DNA of 59,126 nucleotides from Caulobacter sp. Lineage in GTDB: Bacteria > Pseudomonadota > Alphaproteobacteria > Caulobacterales > Caulobacteraceae. Position numbers and translations under genes: made by a program. The stretch is taken from positions 1 to 59,126 of the forward strand of contig JAUXTQ010000016.1 in NCBI GenBank assembly GCA_030678995.1, given 5' to 3'. Under the pieces are notes generated by a model. It was not told where the DNA came from. It made no database searches and worked only from the letters and a program-made list of their open reading frames with translations. Shown piece after piece: positions 8,030 to 16,166 of this stretch; the first letter of the stretch is position 1, and every line of letters starts with the position of its first letter.

Positions 8030-8449
8030 TCACGCGGGCGGCGGGAATTCCACATGCCGGGGCAGGCCGTCGTCGAGCCGCAACCAGCCGACCATCCGGC
8101 CGGTGAACATGTGTCCCGTCGGCGGGACGGCGCCCGGATCATCCAGGCTGCCGAGCGTCACCGAGATGCGATCCAGCATGGTCCGGCGCTGGGCGAACAC
8201 CGTCGAGCCGCAGATCGGGCAGAATCGGCGGGTGATCTCGCTGGACGAGGGATAGTGGGCCACCTCGCCGCGAATCTCGACGGCGTTGGCGGGAAACACG
8301 GCGCGGGCGAAGAACGGCTGGCCAGTGACCTTCTTGCAGCTGTCGCAATGGCAGACCATCACGTTCAGCGGCTCGGCCCTGACCGTGTAGCGAAGCTGGC
8401 CGCAATGGCAGCCGCCGGTGAGGGGAAACGCTGTCATGGGCATGATCAT
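8030..8449 (-). CDS. GFA family zinc-binding protein
   Basis: 139 residues (fewer if an internal ATG is used; ATGs occur at codons 1, 3 and 5). It shows the glutathione-dependent formaldehyde-activating (GFA/CENP-V) zinc motifs: GGCHCGQ (about residues 13-18), CHCDSCKK (33-40) and FCPICGS (75-81). Despite the family name, most members have no proven formaldehyde-glutathione activity. Transcribed leftward, toward the DUF885 gene, and divergent from leuC. A second GFA gene lies at 27286-27699. Confidence 0.87.
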   Translation of the reverse strand: MIMPMTAFPLTGGCHCGQLRYTVRAEPLNVMVCHCDSCKKVTGQPFFARAVFPANAVEIRGEVAHYPSSSEITRRFCPICGSTVFAQRRTMLDRISVTLGSLDDPGAVPPTGHMFTGRMVGWLRLDDGLPRHVEFPPPA

Positions 8450-8498
8450 GCCCTTTGGCGCCGCGTTGCACTAGACGAAAGGGCAAGGCCCGCCCTAC

Positions 8499-9932
8499 AT
8501 GCCGGCCATGGCTGGCAAGACGCTCTACGACAAGATCTGGGACGCGCACCGGGTGGCGGAGGACGCCGGTGAGACGATCCTCTACATCGACCTGCATCTG
8601 ATCCACGAGGTGACCACGCCGCAGGCCTTCGCGGGCTTGCGCGCCGAGGGCCGCAAGGTGCGCCGCCCCGACCGCACCCTGGCCGTGGCCGACCATAATG
8701 TGCCGACCGAGGGCCAGGCCCTGGGCGTCAATGCGGTGGCTGACGAGGAGGCCCGGCTGCAGCTGCAGACCCTGGCCCGCAACGTCGCCGATAACGGCAT
8801 CGAATTCTTCCCCATGGGCGACATCCGCAACGGCATCGTCCATGTGGTCGGGCCAGAGCAGGGCCGCACCCAGCCGGGCATGACCATCGTCTGCGGCGAT
8901 TCCCACACCTCGACCCACGGCGCCTTCGGGGCCCTGGCCCAGGGCATCGGCACCAGCGAGGTCGAGCATGTGCTGGCCAGCCAGACCCTGCGCCAGAAGA
9001 AGTCGAAGAACATGCGGGTGACGGTCAACGGCGCGCTCTCCGCCGGCGTCACCGCCAAGGACATGGCCCTGGCCATCATCGGCGTCATCGGCACGGCCGG
9101 CGGCACCGGCCATGTGATCGAGTTCGCCGGCGAGGCCGTCCGCGCCCTGTCGATGGAGGGCCGTATGACCCTCTGCAACCTGACCATCGAGGGCGGCGCC
9201 CGCGCCGGTCTGGTGGCCCCGGACGAGACCACCTTCGCCTATCTGATGGGACGGCCCTCGGCGCCGAAGGGCGCGGCGTGGGATATGGCCGTCAGCCACT
9301 GGAAGACCCTGTTCACCGACGCCGACGCGCGGTTCGACCGCGAGGTGGTGCTGGACGGGCCATCGATCGCCCCGACCGTGACCTGGGGCACCAGCCCCGA
9401 GGACGTGGTCCCGATCAACGGCAATGTCCCGTCGCCCGACGCCTACGAAACCCTGGACAAGAAGGCCGCCGTGGCCCGGGCGCTCGACTACATGGGCCTG
9501 ACCGCCGGCCAGCCGATCACCGACGCCCGCATCGACCGGGTGTTCATCGGCAGCTGCACCAACAGCCGGATCGAGGACCTGCGCGCCGCCGCCGCCGTGG
9601 CGCAGCAGGCGTTCCTCGAGGGCCGGCTGGTCGCCGACCATGTAAAGGCGATGGTCGTGCCGGGCTCCGGGCTGGTAAAGGAACAGGCCGAGGAAGAGGG
9701 GCTGGACGCCATCTTCAAGGCCGTCGGCTTCGACTGGCGCGAGCCGGGCTGCTCGATGTGCCTGGGTATGAACCCCGACCGCCTGGCCCCGGGCGAGCGC
9801 TGCGCCTCGACCAGCAACCGCAACTTCGAGGGCCGCCAGGGCCGCGGCGGCCGCACCCATCTGATGAGCCCGGCCATGGCTGCGGCGGCGGCGATCGCGG
9901 GTCATATCGTGGATGTGAGGGATTTCCTGTGA
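8499..9932 (+). CDS. leuC: 3-isopropylmalate dehydratase large subunit LeuC
   Basis: 477 residues, the normal length for the aconitase-type large subunit. It catalyses, with LeuD, the interconversion of 2- and 3-isopropylmalate in leucine synthesis. [4Fe-4S] ligands are visible: Cys in [14 protein letters not shown] (about residue 350) and the CxxC in [12 protein letters not shown] (about 412-415). The substrate segments [19 protein letters not shown] and [29 protein letters not shown] are intact. Start at 8499 is 10 nt after an AAGG; a second in-frame ATG at 8508 ([12 protein letters not shown]) is equally plausible. The stop overlaps the next gene's GTG (GTGA). Confidence 0.97.
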   Translation: MPAMAGKTLYDKIWDAHRVAEDAGETILYIDLHLIHEVTTPQAFAGLRAEGRKVRRPDRTLAVADHNVPTEGQALGVNAVADEEARLQLQTLARNVADNGIEFFPMGDIRNGIVHVVGPEQGRTQPGMTIVCGDSHTSTHGAFGALAQGIGTSEVEHVLASQTLRQKKSKNMRVTVNGALSAGVTAKDMALAIIGVIGTAGGTGHVIEFAGEAVRALSMEGRMTLCNLTIEGGARAGLVAPDETTFAYLMGRPSAPKGAAWDMAVSHWKTLFTDADARFDREVVLDGPSIAPTVTWGTSPEDVVPINGNVPSPDAYETLDKKAAVARALDYMGLTAGQPITDARIDRVFIGSCTNSRIEDLRAAAAVAQQAFLEGRLVADHVKAMVVPGSGLVKEQAEEEGLDAIFKAVGFDWREPGCSMCLGMNPDRLAPGERCASTSNRNFEGRQGRGGRTHLMSPAMAAAAAIAGHIVDVRDFL

Positions 9933-10774
9933 CCATCACCGCCCTCGATCACATCGCCATGGTGGTGAGCGATCTCGACGTCGCCGAGGCCGGCTACAGC
10001 CGGCTGCTCGGTCGCACGCCCAACTGGCGGGGCACGATGCACGGGGCCAGCCATGTCTGGTTCCAGCTGGGCAACACCGCGCTCGACGTCATCGCCCCGA
10101 CCGGCGAGGGCCCGGTGGGCGACGGCATCCGCGCCCGAATCGCCGAACATGGCGAGGGCCTGTGGGCCCTGTCCTTCAGCACGCCGGACCTGGCGGCCGA
10201 GCGCAGGCGGCTCGAGCGGCTGGGCATCCCCACCTATGAGCGGGCCGAGGTCTCGACCAATCCGGACACGGGCGCGACCCGGAGCTGGAACACCGCCGCG
10301 ATGCGTACGAAATCGACCCACGGCGCCAATCTGATCCTGGTCGAGAACAGACCGCACGCCACGCCCTGGCCCGAAGCGGAAGCCGGCGACGCCGCCGTCA
10401 CCGGTCTGGATCACGTCGTGGTCAACACCCCCGATCCCGAGCGCGCCGCCGCCCTCTATGGCGCGCGGCTGGGCCTGGACATGAAGCTCGACCGGTCCAA
10501 CCCCGACTGGGGCACGCGGCTGATGTTCTTTCGGGTCGGCGACCTGGTCGTCGAGGTGGCGCATGACCTGAAGACCGGGGTTTCCGATGGCCCAGACTCG
10601 CTCTGGGGCCTGTCCTGGCGCGTCGCCGACGTGGCCGCCGCCCAGGCCCGACTCAAGGCCACCGGCTCCGACGTCTCGGAAGTTCGCACCGGCCGCAAGC
10701 CCGGCACCGCCGTCTTCACCGTCAAGGACGCCCCCGGCGGCGTGCCGACCCTCGTCATTGGACCGCAAGCATGA
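9929..10774 (+). CDS. VOC family protein (two glyoxalase-like domains)
   Basis: 281 residues starting at a GTG that overlaps the leuC stop. Domain 1 (residues 1-130) opens with [15 protein letters not shown] and domain 2 (about 150-281) with [21 protein letters not shown]; both have the beta-alpha-beta-beta-beta order of the vicinal-oxygen-chelate fold. Domain 1 resembles PF13468-type 'glyoxalase-like' domains. Function not known; dioxygenase, lyase and isomerase roles are all possible. It lies between leuC and leuD and overlaps leuD by 4 nt (ATGA), so it is produced from the leucine transcript. Confidence 0.85.
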   Translation: MTITALDHIAMVVSDLDVAEAGYSRLLGRTPNWRGTMHGASHVWFQLGNTALDVIAPTGEGPVGDGIRARIAEHGEGLWALSFSTPDLAAERRRLERLGIPTYERAEVSTNPDTGATRSWNTAAMRTKSTHGANLILVENRPHATPWPEAEAGDAAVTGLDHVVVNTPDPERAAALYGARLGLDMKLDRSNPDWGTRLMFFRVGDLVVEVAHDLKTGVSDGPDSLWGLSWRVADVAAAQARLKATGSDVSEVRTGRKPGTAVFTVKDAPGGVPTLVIGPQA

Positions 10775-11382
10775 AACCCTTCACCCGCCTCGACGCCCGG
10801 GCCGCGCCGCTGAGCCTGGCCAACATCGACACCGACCAGATCATTCCCAAGCAGTTCCTCAAGACGGTCGACCGCGAGGGGCTGGCCAAGGGGCTGTTCT
10901 ACGACCTGCGCTTTGACGAGCAGGGCCGGGAGAAGAGCGGCTTCGTGCTCAATGACCCGGCCTACAAGGGCGCCCAGATCCTCATCGCCGGAGACAATTT
11001 CGGCTGTGGCAGCTCGCGCGAGCATGCCCCCTGGGCACTGCAGGACTTCGGCATCCAGTGCGTCATCTCGACCAGCTTCGCCGACATCTTCCGCGGCAAC
11101 TGCCTCAACAACGGCCTGCTGACCGTCGAGCTCAAGCCCGACGAGGTCCGGGCCCTGATGGAGGAGGCCAAGGGCGGCAACCACCTGTTCACGGTGGACC
11201 TGGAGACCCAGACGGTCACCGCCCCTTCGGGCGCCAAATTCACCTTCGAGATCGACAAGGACCGCAAACACAAGCTGCTCGAGGGCCTGGACGCCATTGG
11301 CGAGACCCTGCAGCACGCCCCGGCCATCGACGTCTTCGAGGCGAGGGCGGCTCTGAGCCGCCCCTGGTTGGAGCGGACATGA
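10771..11382 (+). CDS. leuD: 3-isopropylmalate dehydratase small subunit LeuD
   Basis: 203 residues, the usual size. The swivel-domain signatures are present: [14 protein letters not shown] near residue 20 and [18 protein letters not shown] near residue 72, followed by [16 protein letters not shown]. It forms the isopropylmalate isomerase with LeuC. Overlaps both neighbours by 4 nt, showing tight translational coupling. Confidence 0.97.
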   Translation: MKPFTRLDARAAPLSLANIDTDQIIPKQFLKTVDREGLAKGLFYDLRFDEQGREKSGFVLNDPAYKGAQILIAGDNFGCGSSREHAPWALQDFGIQCVISTSFADIFRGNCLNNGLLTVELKPDEVRALMEEAKGGNHLFTVDLETQTVTAPSGAKFTFEIDKDRKHKLLEGLDAIGETLQHAPAIDVFEARAALSRPWLERT

Positions 11383-11678
11383 TCCTGGTCATCGGAACCG
11401 TCCGGCTGCCGCCGGAGAACATCGCCCTCGCCCGGCCCGCCATGGCGACCATGGTCGCCGCCAGCCGCGCCGAGGACGGCTGCCTCGAATACGCCTATTC
11501 CGAGGACCTGCTGGTTCCCGGCCTGGTCCGCGTGACCGAGGCCTGGCGCGACCGCGAAGCGCTGGCGGCCCATTTCCGGACCGTCCACATGGCCGCCTGG
11601 CGCGCGGTCTTCCCGACCCTCAACATCACTGACCGCGACCTGTCTCTCTACGAGGCGGGCGACCCCGAACCGATCTAG
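11379..11678 (+). CDS. Antibiotic biosynthesis monooxygenase (ABM) domain protein
   Basis: 99 residues with a single ferredoxin-like dimeric alpha/beta barrel: an opening strand [11 protein letters not shown], the [21 protein letters not shown] segment, and [18 protein letters not shown], which is the typical ABM helix with its terminal His. Members are small cofactor-free monooxygenases or quinone/heme-interacting proteins; substrate unknown. Start is the ATG overlapping the leuD stop (ATGA), and leuB begins 8 nt after it, so it is embedded in the leucine operon. Why such a gene sits here is unclear. Confidence 0.82.
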   Translation: MILVIGTVRLPPENIALARPAMATMVAASRAEDGCLEYAYSEDLLVPGLVRVTEAWRDREALAAHFRTVHMAAWRAVFPTLNITDRDLSLYEAGDPEPI

Positions 11679-11685
11679 AGTTCCC

Positions 11686-12741
11686 ATGTCCCAGACCCTG
11701 CTCCTCCTGCCCGGCGACGGGATCGGCCCTGAAGTGACGGCGCAGGTGCGCCGCGTGGCCGCCGTCCTGACCCCTGACCTGACCCTCGACGAACGCGACT
11801 TCGGCGGGATCAGCTTTGATCGCAACGGCGCGCCGATCACTGAGGAAGCCATCGCCACCGCGCTGAAGTCCGACGCGGTGTTGATGGGCGCGGTGGGCGG
11901 ACCGAAGTGGGCGGGCGTCCCCCGCGACAAGCGGCCGGAGATGGGTCTGCTGGGTCTGCGCAAGGCCATGGACGTGTTCGCCAACCTGCGCCCGGCCCTT
12001 TGTTTCGACGCCCTGGCCGACGCCTCCAGCCTCAAGCGGGAGTTGGTCGCCGGACTCGACATCATGTTCGTCCGTGAACTGACGGGCGGCGTCTACTTCG
12101 GCCAGCCGCGCTTCATCGAAACCCTTCCCGACGGCCAGCGGCGCGGCGTCGACACCCAGGTCTACACCACCAGCGAGATCGAGCGGGTCAGCCGGGTAGC
12201 GTTCGAGCTGGCGCGCGGCCGGCGCAACAAGGTCCATTCGCTCGAGAAGTCGAACGTGATGGAGACCGGCCTGCTGTGGCGCGAGGTGGTCACCGACCTG
12301 CACAAACGCGACTACGCCGACGTCCAGCTCGAACACATGCTGGCCGACAACGCGGCCATGCAGCTGGTGCGCCAGCCGACCCAGTTCGACGTGCTGCTGA
12401 CCGACAACCTGTTCGGCGACGTGCTGTCCGACGAGGCGGCCCAGCTGACCGGCTCGCTCGGCATGCTGCCCTCGGCGGCGCTGGGCGCGGCAGGCAAGCC
12501 TGGCCTGTACGAACCCATCCACGGCTCGGCGCCGGACATCGCCGGACAGGGCGTGGCCAATCCGCTGGCGGCGATCCTGTCGTTCGAGATGGCCCTGCGC
12601 TGGTCCCTGAACCGCCCGGCGGAGGCTGACCGGCTGTTCGCCGCCGTCGAAGCCGCCCTGGCGGCCGGGGCGCGGACGCGGGACATCGGCGGCGGGCTGT
12701 CGACCGCCGAGATGGGCGACGCGGTGTTGAAGGCGCTCTGA
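11686..12741 (+). CDS. leuB: 3-isopropylmalate dehydrogenase LeuB
   Basis: 351 residues. Third enzyme of leucine synthesis: NAD-dependent oxidative decarboxylation of 3-isopropylmalate. Signatures: [11 protein letters not shown] at the N-terminus, MGAVGGPKW, the substrate arginine region [27 protein letters not shown], and the metal/NAD block [25 protein letters not shown] followed by [12 protein letters not shown]. Last gene of leuC-VOC-leuD-ABM-leuB; the region after it holds a dispersed repeat and no obvious classical terminator. Confidence 0.97.
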   Translation: MSQTLLLLPGDGIGPEVTAQVRRVAAVLTPDLTLDERDFGGISFDRNGAPITEEAIATALKSDAVLMGAVGGPKWAGVPRDKRPEMGLLGLRKAMDVFANLRPALCFDALADASSLKRELVAGLDIMFVRELTGGVYFGQPRFIETLPDGQRRGVDTQVYTTSEIERVSRVAFELARGRRNKVHSLEKSNVMETGLLWREVVTDLHKRDYADVQLEHMLADNAAMQLVRQPTQFDVLLTDNLFGDVLSDEAAQLTGSLGMLPSAALGAAGKPGLYEPIHGSAPDIAGQGVANPLAAILSFEMALRWSLNRPAEADRLFAAVEAALAAGARTRDIGGGLSTAEMGDAVLKAL

Positions 12742-12797
12742 GCCTTTCCGGCGGACCCAGCCGCCTCTACATTTGCCGGGATGTAGATGGGCCCTTT

Positions 12798-12933
12798 GGC
12801 CTTGATGGAAGGATGCGCTCCGGTCGGTCGTCCTGGTCAAGGACGACCCCTTCGGGGCCGCCGCTGCGCGGCCGCGAAGCGGTCCTCGAGCAGGCCGTCC
12901 GCCGGAGCAACGCTGGCCGTCAAGACATCAGGG
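12798..12933 (+). repeat. Dispersed ~135-bp palindromic element, copy 1
   Basis: The left flank (12798-12844) matches the reverse complement of 40859-40905 at about 38 of 47 positions. The right flank (12899-12932) matches the reverse complement of 40772-40805 at about 29 of 34. Between them is a 29-bp core (12858-12886) that is identical, in the same orientation, to 40835-40863 and is itself a hairpin (CCGCT...GCGGCCGC...AGCGG). It lies between leuB and the EcsC gene. Two such copies in one window suggest a family of intergenic elements. Confidence 0.8.
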
Positions 12934-13003
12934 CCCAGTCCGCCACGTGGATGCTGGGGCTGGCCAGGATGACAGCAGGGGGCAGGCCCCCTAAGTCTCC
13001 CCC

Positions 13004-13720
13004 ATGACCACCCCCGCCGACCGCGCCCACGAGACCAGGGCCCGTACCGAGCTCGCCGCCTGGCGCGCCGCCATGCTGGCCGAGCCGTCGGCCTTCGCGA
13101 AGGCCGCAAAGGGGCTGCAGAAGCAGGTCACCCGGTTGATCCCCGAGAAGGTGCACCAGGCGGTCACGGCCGTCATCGAGCAGATGACCCGCGGCATCCT
13201 AGCCGGCTCTGGTTTCGTCACCGGCGTTCCGTTGGCGGAAGGCTCGCTCCGGGAACGGGAGCTCAAGGTCCGCAAGGCCATCGACGGCTATCGCAATGTC
13301 GCCACCGCCGAGGGCGGCTTGGCCGGGGCCGGCGGCTTCCTGCTGGCGGCGGCGGACTTCCCCGCCCTGATCGCGATCAAGATCAAGCTGCTGTTCGAGA
13401 TCGCCCGGCTTTACGGCCACGACGACGCCGACTGGCGCGAGCGGCTGTTCATCCTGGAGATCTTCCAGCTGGCCTTCTCCAGCGCCGAACACCGCAAGGC
13501 GGTCTACCTGGCCATGGCCGAGGGCCGGGCGCCCGCCTCGCCCGAGGACTTCGACTGGCGGCGCTTTCAGCAGGAATACCGCGACTACATCGACCTGGCC
13601 AAGCTGGCCCAGCTGCTGCCGATCGTCGGGGCGCCGGTGGGGGCGATCGTCAACTGGCGCCTCGTGCAGCAGCTGGGCGAGACGGCGATGAATGCCTACC
13701 GGCTGCGGTGGTTTGCCTGA
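13004..13720 (+). CDS. EcsC family protein
   Basis: 238 residues resembling the EcsC family (PF12787). Features: an N-terminal charged helix, a glycine-rich hydrophobic stretch EGGLAGAGGFLLAAADFPALIAIKIKLLFEIARLYG (about residues 102-137) that is the most conserved part of the family, and a C-terminal segment KLAQLLPIVGAPVGAIVNWRLVQQLGETAMNAYRLRW that is nearly a membrane helix. The name comes from the Bacillus ecs locus, where EcsC's function is unknown. Probably membrane-associated. Stand-alone gene flanked by repeats on both sides. Confidence 0.83.
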   Translation: MTTPADRAHETRARTELAAWRAAMLAEPSAFAKAAKGLQKQVTRLIPEKVHQAVTAVIEQMTRGILAGSGFVTGVPLAEGSLRERELKVRKAIDGYRNVATAEGGLAGAGGFLLAAADFPALIAIKIKLLFEIARLYGHDDADWRERLFILEIFQLAFSSAEHRKAVYLAMAEGRAPASPEDFDWRRFQQEYRDYIDLAKLAQLLPIVGAPVGAIVNWRLVQQLGETAMNAYRLRWFA

Positions 13721-13727
13721 CCAAGAT

Positions 13728-13836
13728 CCTCCCCCCTCGGGGGAGGTGGACCGGCGCAGCCGGGACGGAGGGGGTCCGCTCAGATCCAGGGTGACCCCCT
13801 CAGTCGGCTACGCCGACAGCTCCCCCAATGGGGGAG
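13728..13836. repeat. GC-rich palindromic repeat (CTCCCCCC...GGGGGAG)
   Basis: Two terminal hairpins, CTCCCCCC tc GGGGGAG at the left and GCTCCCCC aat GGGGGAGC at the right, flank a middle with GGCGCAGCCGGGACGGAGGGGG and GTCGGCTACGCCGAC palindromes. The right part lies inside the 3' end of the ArsR-type gene at 13808-14512. Same family as elements at 32.2 and 45.1 kb. Confidence 0.75.
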
Positions 13837-14512
13837 CATCCGCGATGCCAAACACCTCGACAAACTTCCGCTCGCCCGCTTCGGTGAAGGCGACGACCCG
13901 CTGGCCCTCAACCCGCCGGGCCCAGCCCAGGGCATAGAGCCGGTCCAGCACCGCCGCGCCCAGCGACCCGGCCAGATGGCTGCGCCGGACGCTCCAGTCG
14001 AGGCAGGCCTTGCACAGGGGTCGTCGCGCGGCCCGCAGCGGCGCCAGGTCCACACCCAGGGCGGCGAAGAAGGCTTCGCCATACGCCGTAGGCTGAAGAT
14101 CGGCATCCAGCTGCCCGTTGGCGGTCAGGCTCTCGAGCATGGCCACCCCCAGGTCCCCGGCCAGATGGTCGTAGCAGACCCGCGCATGGCGCAGCGCCGG
14201 CTCCCTTGGGCCCGGCCGGGTGCGGGCGTGGCCGGTGCGGGCGGCCAGACCCATCAGCCCTTCAAGCACCCCGGCCACATCGTCGCCGGAGAGGGCGAAG
14301 TAGCTGTGCCGCCCCTGCTTGCGGCCGGTCACCAGGCCGCCCTTTTCCAGCCGCGACAGATGGGAGCTGGCCGTCTGCGGCGTGACCCCCGCCTCCCGCG
14401 CCAGCTCGCCGGCGGTCAGGGCCTGGCCCGCCATCAGGGCGGTCAGCATGTTGGCCCGCGCGGGATCGCCCAGCAGGGCGGCGACCAGGGCAATGTCAGG
14501 GCCGACTTTCAT
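13808..14512 (-). CDS. ArsR-type winged-helix transcriptional regulator
   Basis: 234 residues. Residues 1-80 are an ArsR/SmtB-like winged helix: [49 protein letters not shown], then [14 protein letters not shown]. The rest (residues 80-225) is a longer C-terminal region with [14 protein letters not shown] and [28 protein letters not shown], seen in larger HTH regulators of this type. The cysteines in the C-terminal part (for example CKAC) might bind a metal or be redox-active, but this is only a possibility. It is divergent from the NIPSNAP/ABM pair, which it probably controls. The last ten codons come from a palindromic repeat. Confidence 0.82.
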   Translation of the reverse strand: MKVGPDIALVAALLGDPARANMLTALMAGQALTAGELAREAGVTPQTASSHLSRLEKGGLVTGRKQGRHSYFALSGDDVAGVLEGLMGLAARTGHARTRPGPREPALRHARVCYDHLAGDLGVAMLESLTANGQLDADLQPTAYGEAFFAALGVDLAPLRAARRPLCKACLDWSVRRSHLAGSLGAAVLDRLYALGWARRVEGQRVVAFTEAGERKFVEVFGIADAPPLGELSA

Positions 14513-14591
14513 AATTCGATCATCACCGAAACATTGTCACGGGGCAAGCCGATACAGTTCACCCACCATCGAACCATATTGGAACCCTTGC

Positions 14592-14900
14592 ATGGCCGTC
14601 ACTTGCTTCATCCGCTACGTCATCGACCCCCATCAACGCGACGCCTTTGAGGTCTATGCGCGTAACTGGCTGACCATCATTCCCGCCTGCGGCGGAGACC
14701 TGATTGGCTATTTCCTGCCGCATGAGGGGACTGACAACATCGCCCACGCGCTCATAGGCTTCGACAGCCTGGCCGCCTACGAGGCCTATCGCGCCCGCCT
14801 GAGGACCGACCCGGACGGCGCGGCCAACTTCCGCCTGGCCCGGGACCAGCGCTTCATCCTCAGCGAGGAACGGACCTTCCTGCGGCCGGTGACGCCATGA
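14592..14900 (+). CDS. NIPSNAP family protein
   Basis: 102 residues, beginning [13 protein letters not shown]. The pattern is a small dimeric alpha/beta barrel: first strand [21 protein letters not shown], a middle [22 protein letters not shown] segment, and the helix-plus-terminal strand region [17 protein letters not shown]. This is the NIPSNAP family pattern; molecular role unknown. The following ABM gene overlaps its stop by 4 nt (ATGA). Divergent from the ArsR-type regulator, with 79 bp between the two starts, where a TTCGAT/ATCGAA inverted pair (14515-14520 and 14568-14573) could be a regulatory site. Confidence 0.82.
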   Translation: MAVTCFIRYVIDPHQRDAFEVYARNWLTIIPACGGDLIGYFLPHEGTDNIAHALIGFDSLAAYEAYRARLRTDPDGAANFRLARDQRFILSEERTFLRPVTP

Positions 14901-15229
14901 TCGCGGTGATCTTCGAGGTCATCCCGCGCGAGGGTCTGCGCGACGACTATCTGGACACCGCCGCGCGGTTGCGGCCGTTGCTGGATCGCATCGACGGCTT
15001 TCTGTCGATCGAACGGTTCGAGAGCCTCAGCCAGCCGGGCAAGATCCTGTCCCTGTCTTTCTGGCGGGACGAGGCGGCGGTGGCGGCATGGCGGACTCTG
15101 GGTGAACACAGTGACGCGCAGTCGGACGGCCGGACCCGGATCTTCGAGGACTACCGCCTGCGCATCGCGGGGGTGGTGAGGGACTACGGGATGTTCGAGC
15201 GGGACCAGGCGCCTGGCGATTTGAGGTGA
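14897..15229 (+). CDS. Antibiotic biosynthesis monooxygenase (ABM) domain protein
   Basis: 110 residues, one ABM/dimeric alpha-beta barrel domain: [13 protein letters not shown], then [43 protein letters not shown]. The conserved W and the 'LSFW' strand followed by a WR helix are typical. Small soluble enzyme or sensor; substrate unknown. Coupled to the NIPSNAP gene by a 4-nt overlap, so the two similar-fold proteins are co-produced. Confidence 0.83.
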   Translation: MIAVIFEVIPREGLRDDYLDTAARLRPLLDRIDGFLSIERFESLSQPGKILSLSFWRDEAAVAAWRTLGEHSDAQSDGRTRIFEDYRLRIAGVVRDYGMFERDQAPGDLR

Positions 15230-15348
15230 AGGGTGGGCCAGCTAGCCGCGGTTGCTATCGAGCCGCGTCTGCCAGAGGCTGCATGACCAATCGGTAACTT
15301 GTCGCTGCACGCGACCGGTTCATGGTCACAAGCCGAAGGATGCTCACG

Positions 15349-15546
15349 ATGTCCGATCCCGCCCCCCAGGACCCCGCGCCGCCGCCGGCCTTCAGCGGGC
15401 CCGCGGGCGTCGCCCTCATGGTCGCCGGCATCGCTCTCATGGTCGCCGGCCAGACGGTCCTGCACATGCCCGCAATGGCCTATGCCGGGCTGGCGGTCCT
15501 CGCGGTGGGCATTGTCCTGGGCGTGATCAGCCAGAGAGGTAAATGA
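15349..15546 (+). CDS. Small membrane protein with two predicted spans
   Basis: 65 residues from an ATG placed 8 nt after GAAGGA; two upstream in-frame ATGs (15322, 15340) are less well placed. A proline-rich N-terminus (DPAPQDPAPPPAF) is followed by two hydrophobic helices, GVALMVAGIALMVAGQTVL and AGLAVLAVGIVLGVI. Not recognised as a known family. The TGA overlaps the ATG of the next secreted protein, so it is probably co-translated with it. Confidence 0.65.
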   Translation: MSDPAPQDPAPPPAFSGPAGVALMVAGIALMVAGQTVLHMPAMAYAGLAVLAVGIVLGVISQRGK

Positions 15547-16088
15547 TGAAGACCGCCGCCTTCCTCCTGACCGGCCTGCTGCTGACGGCGGGGTCGGCCG
15601 CCGCCCAGACACCGACGCCCGCCCCGGCCTGCGCGACGCCAGGGCACCGGCAGTTCGACTTCTGGGTCGGCAGTTGGGACGTCTATCCCACCGGCCAGGA
15701 CAAGCAGGTCGCCCGCAGCCTGATCGAGCGGCTCTACAACGGCTGCGCCATCCGCGAGAACTGGATGCCACTCAGCGGCGGCGGGGGCGGCAGTCTCAAC
15801 AACTACCTCGCCGGCGAGAACGGCTGGCGCCAGACCTGGCTCGATTCCAGCGGCGCCCGCGTCGAGTTCAAGGGCGGCTGGAACGGCCAGGCCATGGTCC
15901 TGACCGGCATGTGGGCCGGCGTCATCGGCCCGGGCCAGGACGCCCTGGTGCGGATGACCTACACGAAAGACGCCCAGGGCTGGGTGCGCCAGTTCGGCGA
16001 GGCCTCGCAGGACGGCGGCAAGACCTGGACAGTCAATTTCGACCTGACCTACAAACCCTCCGTCGCCGCCGCGCCGCCGGTGAGCTAG
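15546..16088 (+). CDS. Secreted DUF1579-like protein
   Basis: 180 residues with a clear Sec signal peptide (MKTAAFLLTGLLLTAGSAAAQ). The mature part begins with HRQFDFWVGSWDVYP, the 'FDFWVGxW' opening that marks a lipocalin-like, DUF1579-type family of secreted proteins. A glycine run SGGGGGS and the strands WRQTWLDSSGARVEF and GVIGPGQDALVRMTYTKD follow. Function unknown. An adjacent ATG 3 nt upstream gives one extra Met. It directly precedes the TonB-dependent receptor by 78 nt. Confidence 0.75.
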   Translation: MKTAAFLLTGLLLTAGSAAAQTPTPAPACATPGHRQFDFWVGSWDVYPTGQDKQVARSLIERLYNGCAIRENWMPLSGGGGGSLNNYLAGENGWRQTWLDSSGARVEFKGGWNGQAMVLTGMWAGVIGPGQDALVRMTYTKDAQGWVRQFGEASQDGGKTWTVNFDLTYKPSVAAAPPVS

Positions 16089-16166
16089 GCCTGCCGGCCC
16101 GAATTCACCCGACGGTGGTCTTTCTTTCGCCCATTTGCGCTAACACGCTTAGGTCGTCTGGCGAAA

